Of a stretch of 64,000 nt of DNA, positions 24,960-32,795 are shown one piece after another. This DNA comes from SHXO01 sp964523885. GTDB lineage: Bacteria > Pseudomonadota > Gammaproteobacteria > Burkholderiales > SHXO01. Numbering within the stretch: the stretch's first letter is position 1; each line of letters starts with the position of its first letter. The notes beneath the pieces were generated by a model, which made no database searches, was not told where the DNA came from, and saw only the letters and a list, made by a program, of their open reading frames with translations. The stretch spans positions 137,878 to 201,877 of the forward strand of contig CAZFYX010000085.1 in the NCBI GenBank assembly GCA_964523885.1, written 5' to 3'. The translations under genes and the position numbers were made by a program.

Positions 24960-25874
24960 TCAACGCCGCACCTTCAGGGCGAACAGGCCCTGCGGCCGGA
25001 TCATCAGGATCCCCACGATTGCGAGCAGCGTGACCACCTTCGCCATCGAGCCGGTGAGGAAGAATTCGGTGATCGACTGGGTCTGGGCGATGCCGAACGC
25101 GGAGGCCACGGTGCCCAGCAGGCTGGCCGCGCCGCCGAAGGTGACCACCAGGAACGCATCCACGATGTAGAGCGAGCCGCTGGTCGGGCCGGTCGAGCCG
25201 ATCGTGGTGAACGCGGCGCCGGCGACTCCGGCGATGCCGCAGCCGATGGCGAAGGTCATGCGGTCGGTCTTGCGGGTGTTGATGCCGATCGCGTTGGCCA
25301 TGGTGCGGTTGGCCACCGTGGCGCGCACCCGCAGCCCCCAGCGCGAGCGGAACAGCAGCAGGAACACCAGGCCGGTGACCAGCAGCGTGAGGGCCATGAC
25401 GAACAGGCCGTTGATCGGAATGTCCAGGCCCTCCTTCGGCGCCCACGATCCGAGCAGCCAGTCGGGCAGCGTCGGGCTCACCTCCTTGGCGCCGAAGGTC
25501 GAGCGGAACACCTGCTGCATGCCCAGGCTCAGACCCCAGGTCGCGAGCAGGGTGTCGAGCGGGCGGCGGTAGAGGTGGCGGATCAGCGCCCACTCGGCCA
25601 GCCAGCCGGCGCAGAAGGCCAGGATGAAAGCCGCGATGATCGCGACCAGGAAGTAGTAGGGCATCAGCGCCGGCGCGTAGTTCTGCGTCAGCGTGGAGAG
25701 CATGAAGATGGTGTAGGCGCCGATGGTCATGAACTCGCCGTGCGCCATGTTGATGACGCCCATCTGCCCGAAGATGATCGCCAGCCCCAGCCCCATCAGC
25801 AGCAGCACGCTGAACAGGCTCAGGCCGGCGAAGCCCTGCATCACCACGATGTTCCAGAGATCTGCTGCGCTCAT
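24960..25874 (-). CDS. urtB: Urea/short-amide ABC transporter permease UrtB
   Basis: A 304-residue LivH-type permease with eight or so hydrophobic segments. It has the diagnostic MGLGLAIIFGQMGVINMAHGEF near residues 24-45 and VTFGGAASLLGTVASAFG, the segment that couples to the ATPases. The ATG at 25874 is preferred over an in-frame GTG 18 bases upstream that lacks a ribosome site. It pairs with UrtC. A 234-bp gap with a repeat and a strong hairpin separates it from urtA. Confidence 0.93.
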   Translation of the reverse strand: MSAADLWNIVVMQGFAGLSLFSVLLLMGLGLAIIFGQMGVINMAHGEFMTIGAYTIFMLSTLTQNYAPALMPYYFLVAIIAAFILAFCAGWLAEWALIRHLYRRPLDTLLATWGLSLGMQQVFRSTFGAKEVSPTLPDWLLGSWAPKEGLDIPINGLFVMALTLLVTGLVFLLLFRSRWGLRVRATVANRTMANAIGINTRKTDRMTFAIGCGIAGVAGAAFTTIGSTGPTSGSLYIVDAFLVVTFGGAASLLGTVASAFGIAQTQSITEFFLTGSMAKVVTLLAIVGILMIRPQGLFALKVRR

Positions 25875-25916
25875 GCGCGTGGGCCCTCGCACTTCTGATT
25901 GGAGAAGGGAACCGCG

Positions 25917-25998
25917 CTGACCGCAGAGGACGCAGAGGAACGCAGAGGCACACCGTTCGTGCTATTCCTCTGCGGCCCTCTGCGTCCTCTGCGGTTCA
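25917..25998. repeat. Iterated inverted repeat, unit CGCAGAGGA (family B, copy 1)
   Basis: The left arm repeats the nonamer CGCAGAGGA three times (25922-25948). The right arm repeats its complement TCCTCTGCG three times (25966-25994, one copy degenerate). About 17 bases separate the arms. It lies between urtB and urtA. The same unit and layout recur at 51840-51970 and 52870-52935. Confidence 0.85.
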
Positions 25999-26050
25999 TG
26001 CGGCTCATGCAGTTGTCTTTCACCGATCTGCTCGTTGCGGCGCTGCGCCC

Positions 26051-26097
26051 CGGCGCGCCGCGCAGCTCCAGGGGTAGGGGGAGCCGCGCGGCGCCGG
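26051..26097 (-). promoter_or_regulatory. Strong hairpin just 3' of urtA
   Basis: GGCGCGCCGCGCAGCTCC (26052-26069) pairs imperfectly with GGGAGCCGCGCGGCGCC (26080-26096), giving a GC-rich stem of about 17 bp with a loop of about 10 bases. It starts 12 bp after the urtA stop codon, with no T tract. Such hairpins after binding-protein genes commonly stabilise the upstream mRNA and limit read-through (known of other ABC operons; inferred here). Confidence 0.55.
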
Positions 26098-26108
26098 CGC
26101 AACCGGTG

Positions 26109-27371
26109 TTACTGGTAGCCCTTCGGGAACGGATCGGGCGCGATCAGGTTGGGCGACTCGGCCACCACCTTGAACTGGCCGTCGAGCTGGATCTGCCCGA
26201 TGCGCGCCTTGCTCCACAGGTGGTGGTTCGGGTCCACCTTCACGTAGCCTTCCGGAGCGGTCTTCAGCTCGATGCCCGGCGAGGCTTCAGCGATCTTGTC
26301 GACGTCGAAGCTGCCGGCCTTCTCCACCGCGGCCTTCCACAGCCACGGGCCGAGGTAGGCGGCCTGGGTCACGTCGCCGATGACGGATTTCGCCCCGTAC
26401 TTGGCCTTGAACGCTTCCACGAACTTCTTGTTGTTCGGGTTGTCCAGGCTCTGGAAGTACTTCATGCAGGCGTAGAAGCCGGCGCAGTTCTCGCCGCCGA
26501 TGCCGAGCAGTTCGTCCTCGGTCACCGAGATCGTCAGCAGCAGCTGCTTGTCGGAGGTGATGCCGGCCGCCTTCATCTGCTTGTAGAAGGCCACGTTGCT
26601 GCCACCCACCACGATGGCGTAGATGCAGTCCGGCTTGGCGACCTTGATCTTGTTGATGAGCGAGTTGAAGTTGGTGTGGCCGAGTGGGTAGTACTCCTCG
26701 CCCACCACCTTGCCCAGCTTGCCCACGCGCTCGATGTGGGCGCGCGCGATCTTGTTCGAGGTGCGCGGCCAGATGTAGTCGGAGCCGATCAGGAAGAAGC
26801 TCTTGGCCCCCTTCTCCTTGGCCACCCAGTCCAGGCCCCAGATGATCTGCTGGGTGGCTTCCTGGCCGGTATAGATGACGTTCTTGGACTGCTCCAGGCC
26901 CTCGTAGAAGGTCGGGTAGTACAGCATCCCGTTCTCCTTCTCGAACACCGGCAGCACCGCCTTGCGCGAGGCCGAGGTCCAGCAGCCGAACACGGCGGCG
27001 ACGCGGTCGTTCACCAGCAGCTTCTTCGCCTTCTCCGCGAAGGTCGGCCAGTCGCTCGCGCCGTCCTCCTGGATCACCTTGATCTTGCGGCCGAGGATGC
27101 CGCCGGCGGCGTTGATCTGGTCGATGGCGAGACGCTCGGCCTGGATCGATCCGGTCTCGCTGATCGCCATTGTGCCGGTCGCCGAGTGCAGTTGCCCGAC
27201 GGTGACCTCGGTGTCGGTCACGGCGAGCTTGGTCGTGTTCACCTTGTCGGTGGGATAGGTGGCCGACCAGCTCAGCCCGGGCACGGCGAGCAGCGGCAGC
27301 GATGCGAGGCCCTGCATGACGCGACGACGGGTCGGGGACTGCAGTTCCGGGCGATCTTCCTGCGATGACAT
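26109..27371 (-). CDS. urtA: Urea/short-amide ABC transporter substrate-binding protein UrtA
   Basis: A 420-residue periplasmic receptor of the LivJ/UrtA family. It begins with a twin-arginine-type signal (TRRRVMQGLASLPLLAVPGL, cleavage near WSA). The mature part has GILGRKIKVIQEDGASDWP, AAVFGCWTSASRKAVLP, YYPTFYEGLEQS and GSDYIWPRTSNKI, which are close to FmdD/UrtA proteins for amides and urea. The ATG at 27371 has AGGAG six bases upstream; the ATG at 27377 is too close to it. As first gene of the operon it faces the sensor kinase gene across 373 bp with palindromic sites. Confidence 0.94.
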   Translation of the reverse strand: MSSQEDRPELQSPTRRRVMQGLASLPLLAVPGLSWSATYPTDKVNTTKLAVTDTEVTVGQLHSATGTMAISETGSIQAERLAIDQINAAGGILGRKIKVIQEDGASDWPTFAEKAKKLLVNDRVAAVFGCWTSASRKAVLPVFEKENGMLYYPTFYEGLEQSKNVIYTGQEATQQIIWGLDWVAKEKGAKSFFLIGSDYIWPRTSNKIARAHIERVGKLGKVVGEEYYPLGHTNFNSLINKIKVAKPDCIYAIVVGGSNVAFYKQMKAAGITSDKQLLLTISVTEDELLGIGGENCAGFYACMKYFQSLDNPNNKKFVEAFKAKYGAKSVIGDVTQAAYLGPWLWKAAVEKAGSFDVDKIAEASPGIELKTAPEGYVKVDPNHHLWSKARIGQIQLDGQFKVVAESPNLIAPDPFPKGYQ

Positions 27372-27479
27372 GTGCATCTCCTGGTGGTGGATGGAAGTCG
27401 GGATCAAGCGTGGGGACCGCGATTTCCGGTTCACGTGTTCGACGGGGGCCAGATTGCGACTTTCGTTGCACAGCAGCAA

Positions 27480-27495
27480 TACGTCGATTGACGTA
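27480..27495. promoter_or_regulatory. Palindromic operator candidate 1
   Basis: TACGTCGATTGACGTA has perfect 6-bp arms TACGTC/GACGTA. It lies 109 bp upstream of the urtA start. It agrees with the second site in 14 of 16 positions, giving the consensus TACGTCRAWTGACGTA. Confidence 0.65.
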
Positions 27496-27515
27496 CCGTT
27501 CCCGGGTGCCCGCCC

Positions 27516-27533
27516 GTACGTCAAATGACGTAC
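27516..27533. promoter_or_regulatory. Palindromic operator candidate 2
   Basis: GTACGTCAAATGACGTAC has 8-bp perfect arms around a 2-bp centre. It lies 37 bp from site 1 (start to start of the 16-bp core), about 3.5 helical turns. The likely binder is the LuxR-type response regulator encoded at 31112, by position only. Confidence 0.7.
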
Positions 27534-27573
27534 TTGCTCCAGTGACTGCGCACTTGCCATTGCGCAAGTACGT
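27528..27573. promoter_or_regulatory. Long inverted repeat ACGTACTTG / CAAGTACGT
   Basis: Perfect 9-bp arms at 27528-27536 and 27565-27573 are separated by 28 bases. The left arm overlaps the end of operator candidate 2, and both arms contain the ACGT core. It could be a third, split binding site or a cruciform; the loop also holds two TGCGCA sequences. Confidence 0.5.
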
Positions 27574-27744
27574 GGGAATGAAGTAGATTGTTGCGAAGCA
27601 GCAGGAGTGACCTGCTGAAGAACGCCGGCAGGCGTCGACAGTAGCTCGCGCGTGGCTCTGGCAGGCTCGCGTTTCGTCAGGTTCAAGAGGGAGGTGCGCG
27701 CAGGCCCGCGCTCCGCGATGCGGATGCGTGCGCCATCGCGGTGC

Positions 27745-30700
27745 ATGCCGGCAGTCCAACGCATCTCGCGTGTGCGTCGCGAGTACAACCAGTTCGTCGC
27801 GGACGAGACGCTCGAGGATTACTCGCTGCGCTTCACCGCGAAGTCGGCGCGCAAGTGGTCCTGCCTGCGCGTGGCCAACACCGCGCTGGGCTCGATCTCC
27901 TTCCTCGCCCTCGAGGCCATCGGCGCGGCGATCACGCTGAGCTACGGCTTCAGCAACGCGGTGCTCGCCATCCTGGTGGTGGGCAGCATCATCTTCCTCA
28001 CCGGGCTGCCGATCAGCTACTACGCCGCGAGGCACGGCGTGGACATGGACCTGCTCACGCGCGGGGCGGGCTTCGGCTACATCGGCTCCACCATCACCTC
28101 GCTCATCTACGCGTCGTTCACCTTCATCTTCTTCGCCATCGAGGCGGTGATCCTGGCGATGGCGCTGCAGATGTGCTTCGGCATCCCGCTGTGGATGGGC
28201 TACCTGATCAGTGCCTTGGCGATCATACCGCTGGTCACCCACGGCATCACGCTCATCAGCCGCTTCCAGGTCTGGACCCAGCCGGTGTGGGTGCTGCTGA
28301 GCCTGCTGCCGTTCGTGTTCATCGCCGCGCAGGCGCCCGCGGAGCTCGCAGGCTGGACCCACTTCACCGGCCAGCACGGCCCGGCCGACGGCTCGGTGAG
28401 CCTGCTGGCATTCGGCGCGGCCGCCTCCGTGGCCTTCTCGCTCGTCGCCCAGATCGGCGAGCAGGTCGACTTCCTGCGCTTCCTGCCGCCGCAGAGCAGG
28501 GTCGGCCGCACGCAGTGGTGGCTGGCCATGCTGGGCGCCGGTCCAGGCTGGATCCTGATCGGGGTGCTCAAGCTGCTGGCCGGATCGCTGCTCGCCTACC
28601 TCGCGCTGATGCAGGGGCTGCCGGGCGACCGCGCCCTGGAGCCGACCCAGATGTACCTGGTCGGGTTCGAGTACGTGTTCTCCTCGCCGCTGCTCGCGCT
28701 GTGGGTCACCGGCTTCTTCGTGGTGATCTCGCAGCTCAAGATCAACGTCACCAACGCCTACGCCGGGTCGATCGCCTGGTCGAACTTCTTCTCCCGGCTC
28801 ACCCACAGCCACCCCGGGCGCGTGGTGTGGCTGGTGTTCAACGTGCTGCTCGCCCTGCTCCTGATGGGCCTGGGCGTGTTCCATGCGCTCGAGCAGGTGC
28901 TGGGCTGGTACTCCAACGTCGCCATCGCCTGGATCGGCGCGCTGGTCGCCGACCTGGTGGTCAACAAGCCGCTGGGCCTGAGCCCGCGCAACGTCGAGTT
29001 CAAGCGCGCCTACCTGTACGACATCAACCCGGTGGGTGTCGGCGCGATGCTGGTGGCCTCGGTGATCTCGATCACGGCGTTCACCGGCATGCTGGGCGAG
29101 ACGCTGCGTGCGCTCGCGCCCTTCCTGGCACTGGGCATCGCGTTCGTGACCGCACCGCTGATCGCGTTCGCCACTAGCGGGCGCTTCTACAGCGCGCGTC
29201 CCGCCGACCCGCCGGCGCAGGCCGGCACGGTGGCCTGCGTGATCTGCGAGAACCACTTCGAGCCCGAGGACATGGCCCACTGCCCGGCGTATGCCGGGCC
29301 GATCTGCTCGCTGTGCTGCTCGCTCGACGTGCGCTGCGAGGACTCGTGCAAGACCGATGCGCACCTCTCGCACCAGGTGCTGCAGGCGCTGGGCCGGTTC
29401 CTGCCGCCGCGCATCGTGGCGAGCCTCAACTCCAGCCTGGGCCACTACCTGGGGGTGTTCGCGCTCATGACCGCCGGGCTGGGCGCGATCCTCTGCCTGC
29501 TCTACCTGCAGGAAGCGGCCACCGATCCGCTGCATGGCCAGGTCGGCGGCGCGGTGCTCTGGGAGGTGTTCTTCGTGTTCACCCTGATCACCGGCGTGGC
29601 GGCCTGGCTGCTGGTGCTGGCGCACCAGAGCCGCAAGGTGGCGCAGGAGGAGTCAGTCCGGCAGACGCAGCTGCTGATGCAGGAGATCGAGGCGCACAAG
29701 CGCACCGACGCCCAGCTGCAGAAGGCCAAGGAGGTCGCCGAGGCGGCCAACCTGGCCAAGAGCCGCTACGTGACCAACATCAGCCACGAGCTGCGCACGC
29801 CGCTCAACACCGTGCTGGGCTACGCGCAGCTGCTCCAGCGCGACGAGAGCATTCCCGCGCACCGGCGCGATGCGATCGAGGTCATCCGGCGCAGCAGCGA
29901 GCACCTGTCCGGCCTGATCGACGGCCTGCTCGACATCGCCAAGATCGAGGCCGGCCGCTTCCACCTGCACCGCGGCGAGGTGGCGTTCCGCGACCTGCTC
30001 GACCAGGTAGTGCAGATGTTCAGCCTGCAGGCGGCCAGCAAGGGCCTGGAGTTCCGCTTCGAGGCGCAGGCGCTGCCCGACCTGGTCTACGCCGACGAGC
30101 GCCGGCTGCGGCAGATCCTCATCAACCTGCTCTCCAACGCGATCAAGTTCACCGAGCGCGGCCACGTCACGCTGCGCGTGCGCTACGTGCGCCAGCTCGC
30201 GGAGTTCGAGATCGAGGACAGCGGCGTGGGCATCGCGCCTCAGGACATCGAGCGGGTGTTCATGCCGTTCGAGCGCGGCAGTGCGGCCACGCGTGCCGCG
30301 GCGCCGGGCACCGGGCTGGGCCTGACCATCAGCAAGCTGCTGGTCGAGATCATGGGCGGCAAGATCCAGGTGGAGAGCCGGGTGCGGGTGGGCACCACCT
30401 TCCGCTTCACGCTGATGCTGTCGCAGGTCACCTCGCCCACTGCGCGGCCCGGGGCCCAGCGCCGGGTGCGCGGCTACCTCGGCGCACGCCGCACCGTGCT
30501 GGTCACCGACGACGAGCCGGGCCATCGCGACCTCATCGCGGCGTTCCTCGAACCGCTCGGCTTCCACGTCGTGAGCGCGGCCAACCATCGCGAATGCCTC
30601 GAGCTGGCCTCCGCCCTGCCCGTCGACCTGTTCCTGCTCGACGTCGCGATGCCGGAGATGGACGGCTGGGAGCTGGCCCGGCAACTGCGCCAGGCGCTGG

Positions 30701-31122
30701 GCTCCGAGGCGCCGATCATCATGGTCTCGGCCAACGCGTACGAAAGCCAGCGGGCCGGCGCCGGACCGGCGCTGCACGACGATTTCGTGGTGAAGCCGGT
30801 GGACTTCTGGCAGCTGCTGGAGAAGATCCGCCACCACCTGCAGCTGGAGTGGCTGTACGAGGATCCGGAAGCCGCCGCGCCGGTGCTGCCACCCGCGCTG
30901 GTCCCGGCCAACCTGCCCTCGGTGCCGCGCGACGCGCTGGAGAGCCTGTGGTCGCTGGGCCAGATGGGGCACGTGCGCGGCATCCACCGGCGCCTGGACG
31001 AGCTGGAGCAGGCCGACGAGGCCTCGCGCACGCTGGCCCTGCACCTGCGCCCGCTGGTGAAGGCGTTCCAGCTCAACCGCTACATGCAGATCCTGGACGA
31101 GTTGCGCTCGCATGTCGCCTGA
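27745..31122 (+). CDS. Hybrid sensor kinase: NCS1 permease domain, Cys cluster, HisKA-HATPase, receiver
   Basis: A membrane sensor of about 1125 residues. Residues about 12-470 form an NCS1 (purine-cytosine permease-like) transporter domain with about twelve hydrophobic segments. A Cys cluster at about 498-540 (CVICENHF, HCPAYAG, CSLCCSLDVRCEDSC) follows, then two more membrane segments (about 570-640). A HisKA domain comes next with phosphoacceptor His681 in ISHELRTP, then the ATPase (N box INLLSNAIKF, GTGLGLTIS), and a receiver with Asp966 in LLDVAMPEMDG. A helical tail completes it. The permease domain may sense, and perhaps carry, a nitrogen compound. Its position opposite urtA suggests control of amide uptake. 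The ATG at 27745 is chosen because the conserved RVRREYNQFVADETLEDY begins just after it; a GTG at 27652 would add 31 residues. Confidence 0.9.
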   Translation: MPAVQRISRVRREYNQFVADETLEDYSLRFTAKSARKWSCLRVANTALGSISFLALEAIGAAITLSYGFSNAVLAILVVGSIIFLTGLPISYYAARHGVDMDLLTRGAGFGYIGSTITSLIYASFTFIFFAIEAVILAMALQMCFGIPLWMGYLISALAIIPLVTHGITLISRFQVWTQPVWVLLSLLPFVFIAAQAPAELAGWTHFTGQHGPADGSVSLLAFGAAASVAFSLVAQIGEQVDFLRFLPPQSRVGRTQWWLAMLGAGPGWILIGVLKLLAGSLLAYLALMQGLPGDRALEPTQMYLVGFEYVFSSPLLALWVTGFFVVISQLKINVTNAYAGSIAWSNFFSRLTHSHPGRVVWLVFNVLLALLLMGLGVFHALEQVLGWYSNVAIAWIGALVADLVVNKPLGLSPRNVEFKRAYLYDINPVGVGAMLVASVISITAFTGMLGETLRALAPFLALGIAFVTAPLIAFATSGRFYSARPADPPAQAGTVACVICENHFEPEDMAHCPAYAGPICSLCCSLDVRCEDSCKTDAHLSHQVLQALGRFLPPRIVASLNSSLGHYLGVFALMTAGLGAILCLLYLQEAATDPLHGQVGGAVLWEVFFVFTLITGVAAWLLVLAHQSRKVAQEESVRQTQLLMQEIEAHKRTDAQLQKAKEVAEAANLAKSRYVTNISHELRTPLNTVLGYAQLLQRDESIPAHRRDAIEVIRRSSEHLSGLIDGLLDIAKIEAGRFHLHRGEVAFRDLLDQVVQMFSLQAASKGLEFRFEAQALPDLVYADERRLRQILINLLSNAIKFTERGHVTLRVRYVRQLAEFEIEDSGVGIAPQDIERVFMPFERGSAATRAAAPGTGLGLTISKLLVEIMGGKIQVESRVRVGTTFRFTLMLSQVTSPTARPGAQRRVRGYLGARRTVLVTDDEPGHRDLIAAFLEPLGFHVVSAANHRECLELASALPVDLFLLDVAMPEMDGWELARQLRQALGSEAPIIMVSANAYESQRAGAGPALHDDFVVKPVDFWQLLEKIRHHLQLEWLYEDPEAAAPVLPPALVPANLPSVPRDALESLWSLGQMGHVRGIHRRLDELEQADEASRTLALHLRPLVKAFQLNRYMQILDELRSHVA

Positions 31123-32038
31123 GCAGGCCCGCCAGCGCGTGCTCGTCGTGGACGACACGCCCGAGACCCTTGCGCTGCTCACCGATGCGCTGGAGGAGGC
31201 CGGCATGACCGTGCTGGTGTCCGTGGACGGAGCCAGTGCGATCGAGCGCGCGCAGCACGCCATGCCCGACATCATCCTGCTCGATGCGATCATGCCGGGC
31301 ATGGACGGGTTCGAGACCTGCACCCGCCTGAAGCAGTTGCCGCACACCGCGAAGGTGCCGGTGGTGTTCATGACCGGCCTGTCCGACACCGAGCACGTGC
31401 TGCGCGGCTTCCGGGCCGGCGGAGTCGACTATGTGACCAAGCCGATCGTGCCCGAGCAGTTGATCGCGCGCCTGCGCACGCACCTGAACAACGCCCGCCT
31501 GGTATCGAGCGCGCACGATGCGATCGACCTGGGCGGGCGCGCGGTGCTGGCCCTGTCGGAGAACGGCAGCATCGCGTGGCGCACGCCGGAGGCCGAACGG
31601 CTGCTGCAGGAAGTGGTGGTGCCCGGCACCCGCGCCCTGCCCCAGGATCTGCTGGAGCGGCTGCGCGCCGAGGGTGAGGCCGACGAGGCGCGCCGGGGTC
31701 GACGCACCGCCGCGGTCGAGCTGCAGGCCGGTGCGCACACCCTGGCCTTCACCCCGATCGGGCGCACGAACGGCAGCGAATTGCTGGTGGCCGTCGAGGT
31801 GCGCAACGTGGCGGACGGCGAGGCGCGCCTGCGCGAGCGCTTCGGGCTGACGCTGCGCGAATGCGAAGTGCTGCTGTGGGTGGCGCGCGGCAAATCCAAC
31901 CGTGACGTGGGCGAGATCCTCGAGCTGAGCCCGCGCACGGTCAACAAGCACCTGGAGCGCATCTTCGTGAAGCTGGGCGTGGAGAACCGGGCGGCCGCGG
32001 CCGGGATCGCCATGGGCATCCTGGCGGAGCGGGGTTAG
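31112..32038 (+). CDS. LuxR-type response regulator
   Basis: A 308-residue regulator. The N-terminal receiver has the acidic pair DD at 14-15, phosphoacceptor Asp58 in ILLDAIMPGMDG, and the Lys of VTKPI. A middle region (about 135-235) of unknown role follows. The C-terminal LuxR/GerE helix-turn-helix (about 245-300) contains LTLRECEVLLWVARGKSN and LSPRTVNKHLERIF. It overlaps the kinase gene by 11 bp and is clearly its partner. The known transporter-kinase/LuxR pairs CrbS/CrbR are a useful parallel. The probable target is the divergent urt-fmd operon through the palindromes at 27480-27533 (inference). Confidence 0.92.
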   Translation: MSPEQARQRVLVVDDTPETLALLTDALEEAGMTVLVSVDGASAIERAQHAMPDIILLDAIMPGMDGFETCTRLKQLPHTAKVPVVFMTGLSDTEHVLRGFRAGGVDYVTKPIVPEQLIARLRTHLNNARLVSSAHDAIDLGGRAVLALSENGSIAWRTPEAERLLQEVVVPGTRALPQDLLERLRAEGEADEARRGRRTAAVELQAGAHTLAFTPIGRTNGSELLVAVEVRNVADGEARLRERFGLTLRECEVLLWVARGKSNRDVGEILELSPRTVNKHLERIFVKLGVENRAAAAGIAMGILAERG

Positions 32039-32069
32039 ACCACCGATTGTGCGGTGCCGCAAATTCTGC

Positions 32070-32114
32070 TTGACTTTGGTGCAACCAGCCCTATAATGCT
32101 TCTTGTGCAACGCA
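32070..32114 (+). promoter_or_regulatory. Sigma-70 promoter of the phasin gene with PhaR-like site
   Basis: TTGACT (32070-32075) and a perfect TATAAT (32092-32097) are separated by 16 bp. The start should be near 32104. TGCAACGCA at 32106-32114 fits the TGCNNNGCA pattern reported for PhaR-type repressors of polyhydroxyalkanoate genes and would cover the transcription start. A second palindrome, TGCGGTGCCGCA, lies at 32050-32061. Confidence 0.65.
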
Positions 32115-32177
32115 ACATTCCAGCCCGCAGGCAGGCCTGGACCGAGCAGAAACCCCTCAATTTCAAGGAGTTGAACC

Positions 32178-32720
32178 ATGGTGCAGATCACCGAGCAACT
32201 GGCGGCGCTGAGCAAGTCGCAACTGGATTCCGTGCTGAAGGCCGCCAACCTGTCCGTCGAGAACGCCGAGAAGCTGGCCGCGCTGCAGTTCAAGTGGAGC
32301 AAGGCGGCCTATGAAGATGCGGTGCAGGCCCTGCGCCAGTTCACCGCGGTGAAGGATTTCAACGAGTTCTCCGCCCTGACCACCGGTGCCGCTCAGCCCA
32401 CCTGGGACAAGGCCACCGCCTACGCCAAGAGCGTGTACGACCTGACCACCGCCGCGCAGGCCGAGCTCGCCGCGCTGCTCGAGGAGCAGGCCGCCGAGTT
32501 CAACAAGAACGTGGTGGTGACGCTGGATGCCGCGCTGAAGTCGGCGCCGGCCGGTTCGGAAGGCGCGGTCTCGGCGGTCAAGTCCGCCGTGCACTCGGCC
32601 AACACGATCTACGAATCGCTGATCAAGGCGGCCAAGCAGGTCAGCTCGATCACCGAAGCGAACGTCGCGGCGGTGAACGCGCAGGTCGCCACGGCCACGA
32701 AGAAGAAGGCTGCTGCCTGA
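32178..32720 (+). CDS. phaP: Phasin family protein (TIGR01841 type)
   Basis: A 180-residue, Ala-rich, almost entirely helical protein that coats polyhydroxyalkanoate granules. The start MVQITEQLAALSKSQLDSVLKAANLSVENAEKLAALQ is typical of betaproteobacterial phasins, and the Lys-rich end ATKKKAAA is common in the family. AAGGAG lies 8 bp before the ATG. It has its own strong promoter and a strong terminator, so it is monocistronic and probably highly expressed. No PHA synthase is in the window. Confidence 0.92.
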   Translation: MVQITEQLAALSKSQLDSVLKAANLSVENAEKLAALQFKWSKAAYEDAVQALRQFTAVKDFNEFSALTTGAAQPTWDKATAYAKSVYDLTTAAQAELAALLEEQAAEFNKNVVVTLDAALKSAPAGSEGAVSAVKSAVHSANTIYESLIKAAKQVSSITEANVAAVNAQVATATKKKAAA

Positions 32721-32758
32721 TTCCCGGCGCGCCCTCCGCGCGCCGCTGCAGTACCCGT

Positions 32759-32795
32759 GACGGCGCCCTCCCCGGAGGGCGCCGTCGGCTTTTTC
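32759..32795 (+). terminator. Rho-independent terminator after the phasin gene
   Basis: GACGGCGCCCTC and GAGGGCGCCGTC form a perfect 12-bp stem with a 4-base loop (CCCG), followed after GGC by TTTTT at 32790-32794. The T tract reaches the stop codon of the convergent GGDEF gene. Confidence 0.92.

Larger units (their letters stand above)
27372..27744. promoter_or_regulatory. Divergent control region between urtA and the sensor kinase
   Basis: A 373-bp gap between two oppositely directed transcription units. It holds two 16-bp palindromes and a longer inverted repeat, listed separately. I looked for a sigma-54 promoter (TGGCAC-N5-TTGC) for urtA and found none. No sigma-70 promoter is convincing either, which would fit an activator-dependent promoter. 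The part from 27600 to 27744 has no structure that I can name and includes two alternative kinase starts (GTG 27652, ATG 27718). Confidence 0.6.

Noticed and set aside
27372..27744. Sigma-54 promoter for the nitrogen operon urt-fmd
   Set aside because: No GG/GC pair with the -24/-12 spacing and flanking consensus was found on the minus strand.
26287..29625. Open frame of over 1100 codons on the minus strand across urtA, the intergenic region and the sensor-kinase gene
   Set aside because: It is antisense to or out of frame with two clear genes, is extremely rich in Arg, Gln, His and Ala, and has no recognisable domain. Such frames arise from the high GC content.
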